DNA of 8,126 nt, taken from Polynucleobacter meluiroseus (GTDB lineage Bacteria > Pseudomonadota > Gammaproteobacteria > Burkholderiales > Burkholderiaceae). Positions 6,484 through 8,126 of the stretch are shown here, in pieces. The stretch covers positions 1-8,126 of the forward strand of contig CAMBJN010000059.1 of the NCBI GenBank assembly GCA_945867755.1, read 5' to 3'. The position numbers and the translations under genes were made by a program. The notes under the pieces are model-generated. The model made no database searches. It worked only from the letters and a program-made list of their open reading frames with translations, and was not told the DNA's origin. Positions within the stretch are counted from its first letter, which is position 1; the number at the start of each line of letters is the position of its first letter.

Positions 6484-7460
6484 GCTTTCAATAAATTAGG
6501 TGGCGTTTGACCATTCAAGCCAGCCAAGCAATTTTTGATCGCCAACTGAATCATCGCTCTTCTGGTTTTCTCCGTGGCACTTGCCATGTGCGGTGCTAAC
6601 ACCACATTCTTTAATGCCAATAATTCTGGAATCACCTTGGGCTCGCCCTCAAACACATCCAAGCCTGCGCCAAAAATTCTGTTTTCTTTTAGTGCCTTAG
6701 CCAGAGCTAACTCATCGACAATGCCGCCACGCGCAATGTTCACAAGGGTTGCAGTCGGTTTCATTAAACTCAATTCTTTTTCACCAAAGAGATGATGGTT
6801 CTCTGGGGTGTAAGGCATGACCAAAATAATGTGATCAGATTCTTTGAGCAAAGTTTCACGGTCAACATAAGTGGCGCCGCATTCTTTCTCCAAATCCTGT
6901 GGCAATCGCGAGCGATTAAAGTAAGTCACATTCATATTAAAACCGCGCGCACGCTTAGCAATTGCCTGACCAATGCGGCCCATGCCCATGATGCCCAAAG
7001 TCGAGTGATGGATGTCCATGGACAGTGGCGCATCACAAATTGAGAACTTACCCCAATGCCCTGCTCTTAACCAATGCTCGCTTTCGGTCACGCGACGCGC
7101 TGTTGCCATCATCAATGTGAACCCGAAATCAGCCGTGGTGTCCGTCAACACGTCCGGCGTGTTGGTGGCCATCACATTGGCAGCCTTAAAAGCTGGCATG
7201 TCTAAATTGTTATAACCCACAGCAATGTTTGAAACAATTTTTAACTGTGGGGAAGCTTTGAGCATATCGGCATCAACGCGCTCACTTCCAGTGATGATCG
7301 CGGCATCTTTATCAGCCAAAGCTGCCTTTAAATCAACCGCATTCCATAGATGATCGCTTTGGTTTGATTGAACCACGGCAACCTTCTCTAACTCAGCCAA
7401 AAGGTCTGGGAAGATGGCTCGCGCAAGCAAAATCTTGGGTTTTTGGGCATTTTGTGACAT
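6480..7460 (-). CDS. ghrB: D-isomer-specific 2-hydroxyacid dehydrogenase, glyoxylate/hydroxypyruvate reductase (GhrB-like)
   Basis: This protein belongs to the D-2-hydroxyacid dehydrogenase family, which reduces 2-oxoacids such as glyoxylate and hydroxypyruvate with NAD(P)H in the cytoplasm. The 326 residues include the Rossmann motif GMGRIG (159-164) and the catalytic triad R244 (NIARGGIVDE), E273 (DVFEGEP) and H291 (LAPHMASATEKTR). The HHSTLGIMGMGRIG and ESDHIILVMPYTPENHHLFG-like segments and the length resemble E. coli GhrB. Arginines after the second strand of the nucleotide fold (NRSR, 182-185) suggest NADPH preference. The true substrate cannot be read from sequence; gluconate-derived 2-oxoacids or another hydroxyacid remain possible, so the symbol is provisional. 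The start is firm because AGGAG lies six bases upstream. The gene faces the small membrane protein, with stop codons overlapping, and is divergent from fdxA. Confidence 0.9.
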   Translation of the reverse strand: MSQNAQKPKILLARAIFPDLLAELEKVAVVQSNQSDHLWNAVDLKAALADKDAAIITGSERVDADMLKASPQLKIVSNIAVGYNNLDMPAFKAANVMATNTPDVLTDTTADFGFTLMMATARRVTESEHWLRAGHWGKFSICDAPLSMDIHHSTLGIMGMGRIGQAIAKRARGFNMNVTYFNRSRLPQDLEKECGATYVDRETLLKESDHIILVMPYTPENHHLFGEKELSLMKPTATLVNIARGGIVDELALAKALKENRIFGAGLDVFEGEPKVIPELLALKNVVLAPHMASATEKTRRAMIQLAIKNCLAGLNGQTPPNLLKA

Positions 7461-7466
7461 ATTTGT

Positions 7467-7471
7467 CTCCT
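7467..7471 (-). promoter_or_regulatory. Ribosome binding site of the GhrB-like gene
   Basis: On the minus strand AGGAG lies six bases before the ATG at 7460-7458. It is one of only two clear Shine-Dalgarno sequences in the window and settles the start. Confidence 0.8.
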
Positions 7472-7510
7472 ATTTTTGTTCGTTTTCTTGGTTTTCTTAA
7501 TTGTATGTCA

Positions 7511-7524
7511 TTGATTTAAATCAT
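7511..7524. promoter_or_regulatory. FNR/Anr-type palindromic operator candidate
   Basis: TTGATTTAAATCAT matches the FNR-family consensus TTGAT-N4-ATCAA at nine of ten defined bases. Its core TGATTTAAATCA (7512-7523) is a perfect 12-base palindrome. It lies in the divergent spacer, about 107 bases before the fdxA ATG and about 57 bases before the dehydrogenase ATG, so it could act on either. FNR, Anr and Dnr regulators respond to low oxygen or nitric oxide, which would suit an iron-sulfur ferredoxin. Binding is inferred, and an AT-rich chance palindrome remains possible. Confidence 0.45.
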
Positions 7525-7586
7525 ATAGAAATGCCGATGCCACACCTAACAACAAGGCTATCTGTAATTTAAAGGCCCGTCTAAGA

Positions 7587-7592
7587 TAAAAT
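7587..7592 (+). promoter_or_regulatory. Candidate -10 element of the fdxA promoter
   Basis: TAAAAT matches five of six positions of the -10 consensus. It is placed so that transcription would start near 7599, giving an fdxA leader of about 25 bases. No good -35 is visible at 16-18 bases upstream, so an activator may be needed, or the call may be wrong. An overlapping alternative is TAAGAT at 7582-7587. Confidence 0.35.
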
Positions 7593-7623
7593 ATTGCTTT
7601 TAATCTTCTTTGAGATTGATGCC

Positions 7624-7947
7624 ATGACTTATGTTGTAACTGAAGCCTGTATTCGTTGTAAGTTCACTGATTGCGTTGATGTTTGCCCAGTGGATTGTTT
7701 CCGTGAAGGCCCTAACTTTTTGGTGATTGATCCAGATGAGTGCATTGATTGCGCTGTTTGCGTTCCAGAGTGTCCGGTCAACGCAATTTATGCTGAAGAT
7801 GATGTGCCAGGTGATCAACAGTCCTACATCAAACTCAATGTTGAGCTTTCAGCCAAATGGCCTTCAATCACAAAATCAAAAGAAGGTTTGGCAGATGCAG
7901 ATGACTGGAAAGATGTTAAAAATAAATCAAAAGAACTGATTCGCTAA
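7624..7947 (+). CDS. fdxA: Seven-iron ferredoxin FdxA
   Basis: FdxA is a small cytoplasmic electron carrier with one [3Fe-4S] and one [4Fe-4S] cluster. The 107-residue sequence closely follows Azotobacter vinelandii ferredoxin I through its length. By that alignment C9, C17 and C50 bind the 3Fe cluster, and C21, C40, C43 and C46 bind the 4Fe cluster. C12 and C25 correspond to non-ligand cysteines also present in the Azotobacter protein. The motifs CPVDCF, PNFLVIDPDECIDC and CPVNAIY are clear. The start is ATG 7624, giving MTYVVTEACI; an upstream in-frame TTG (7594) would add ten residues absent from the family. Only a weak GAG (7612-7614) serves as ribosome binding site. The next gene, a reductase, begins about 20 bases downstream, so the pair is probably one operon for moving electrons between NADPH and ferredoxin. 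Confidence 0.95.
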   Translation: MTYVVTEACIRCKFTDCVDVCPVDCFREGPNFLVIDPDECIDCAVCVPECPVNAIYAEDDVPGDQQSYIKLNVELSAKWPSITKSKEGLADADDWKDVKNKSKELIR

Positions 7948-7967
7948 AGTATCTCTTGAAAGATCCT

Positions 7968-8126
7968 GTGGCAGAAAAACAATCACCCATTGAAACAGAT
8001 GCAATTGTTATCGGCGCAGGACCGGTGGGCCTCTATCAAGTTTTTCAATTGGGCTTATTGGGTATCAAAGCCCATGTGATCGATGCCCTATCTCAGGCGG
8101 GTGGTCAATGTGTTGAACTCTATGCG
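7968..8126 (+). CDS. Thioredoxin-reductase-like ferredoxin-NADP reductase (N-terminal part, truncated by window edge)
   Basis: Only 53 residues are inside the window. They contain the FAD-binding dinucleotide motif GAGPVGL (16-22), preceded by a hydrophobic beta strand (DAIVIG). The segment HVIDALSQAGGQCVELYA is typical of type-2 ferredoxin-NADP reductases, which share the thioredoxin reductase fold but lack its CXXC centre; that distinguishing region is outside the window. Such enzymes move electrons between NADPH and ferredoxin or flavodoxin. GTG 7968 is the chosen start, and TTG 7956 in the same frame is possible; neither has a convincing Shine-Dalgarno, and no in-frame ATG occurs. The position right after fdxA supports the functional pairing. 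Another NAD(P)/FAD disulfide-oxidoreductase relative cannot be excluded from this fragment. Confidence 0.85.
   Translation, partial: MAEKQSPIETDAIVIGAGPVGLYQVFQLGLLGIKAHVIDALSQAGGQCVELYA

Noticed and set aside
6574..7215. Three plus-strand open frames opposite the hydroxyacid dehydrogenase
   Set aside because: The minus strand encodes a full dehydrogenase with catalytic residues; the plus frames show no motifs.
7619..7627. Minimal ATG-CCA-TGA frame overlapping the fdxA start
   Set aside because: Two sense codons only, no ribosome binding site; a coincidence of ATG and TGA spacing.

Overview
The window looks like ordinary housekeeping chromosome from a low-GC betaproteobacterium. The closest fit is a Burkholderiales freshwater type such as Polynucleobacter. 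This rests on the protein character, the moderate A+T content and the gene order; it is an inference, not a database result. No mobile element, CRISPR array, tRNA, rRNA or phage gene is visible. All complete genes look intact, and the two edge genes are cut only by the window.

Layout: the 5' part of rluC (23S rRNA pseudouridine synthase) lies on the minus strand at 1-621. It is followed by a 313-base divergent control region with a candidate two-way promoter and several potential hairpins, which forms the leader of rne. The rne gene (RNase E, 935-3565) has a complete catalytic half and a long disordered scaffold half. Two molybdenum cofactor genes follow closely on the same strand: moaA (3579-4703) and moeA (4737-6032). 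A small two-helix membrane protein (best start 6166, end 6483) converges on a minus-strand GhrB-like 2-hydroxyacid dehydrogenase (6480-7460), and the two stop codons overlap in the tetranucleotide TTAA. A second divergent control region (7461-7623) carries a near-perfect FNR/Anr-type palindrome. Then come fdxA (seven-iron ferredoxin, 7624-7947) and the start of a thioredoxin-reductase-like ferredoxin-NADP reductase (7968 to the window edge).

Functional themes: RNA processing and rRNA modification (rluC, rne), molybdopterin synthesis and molybdenum insertion (moaA, moeA), and redox chemistry (hydroxyacid dehydrogenase, ferredoxin and its probable reductase). MoaA needs iron-sulfur clusters and reducing electrons, and FdxA with the adjacent reductase could be an electron supply, but that link is speculative. 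I found no convincing unknown multi-gene system. The points most worth checking are the FNR-like site, the symmetrical promoter between rluC and rne, the structured rne leader and the unassigned membrane protein.
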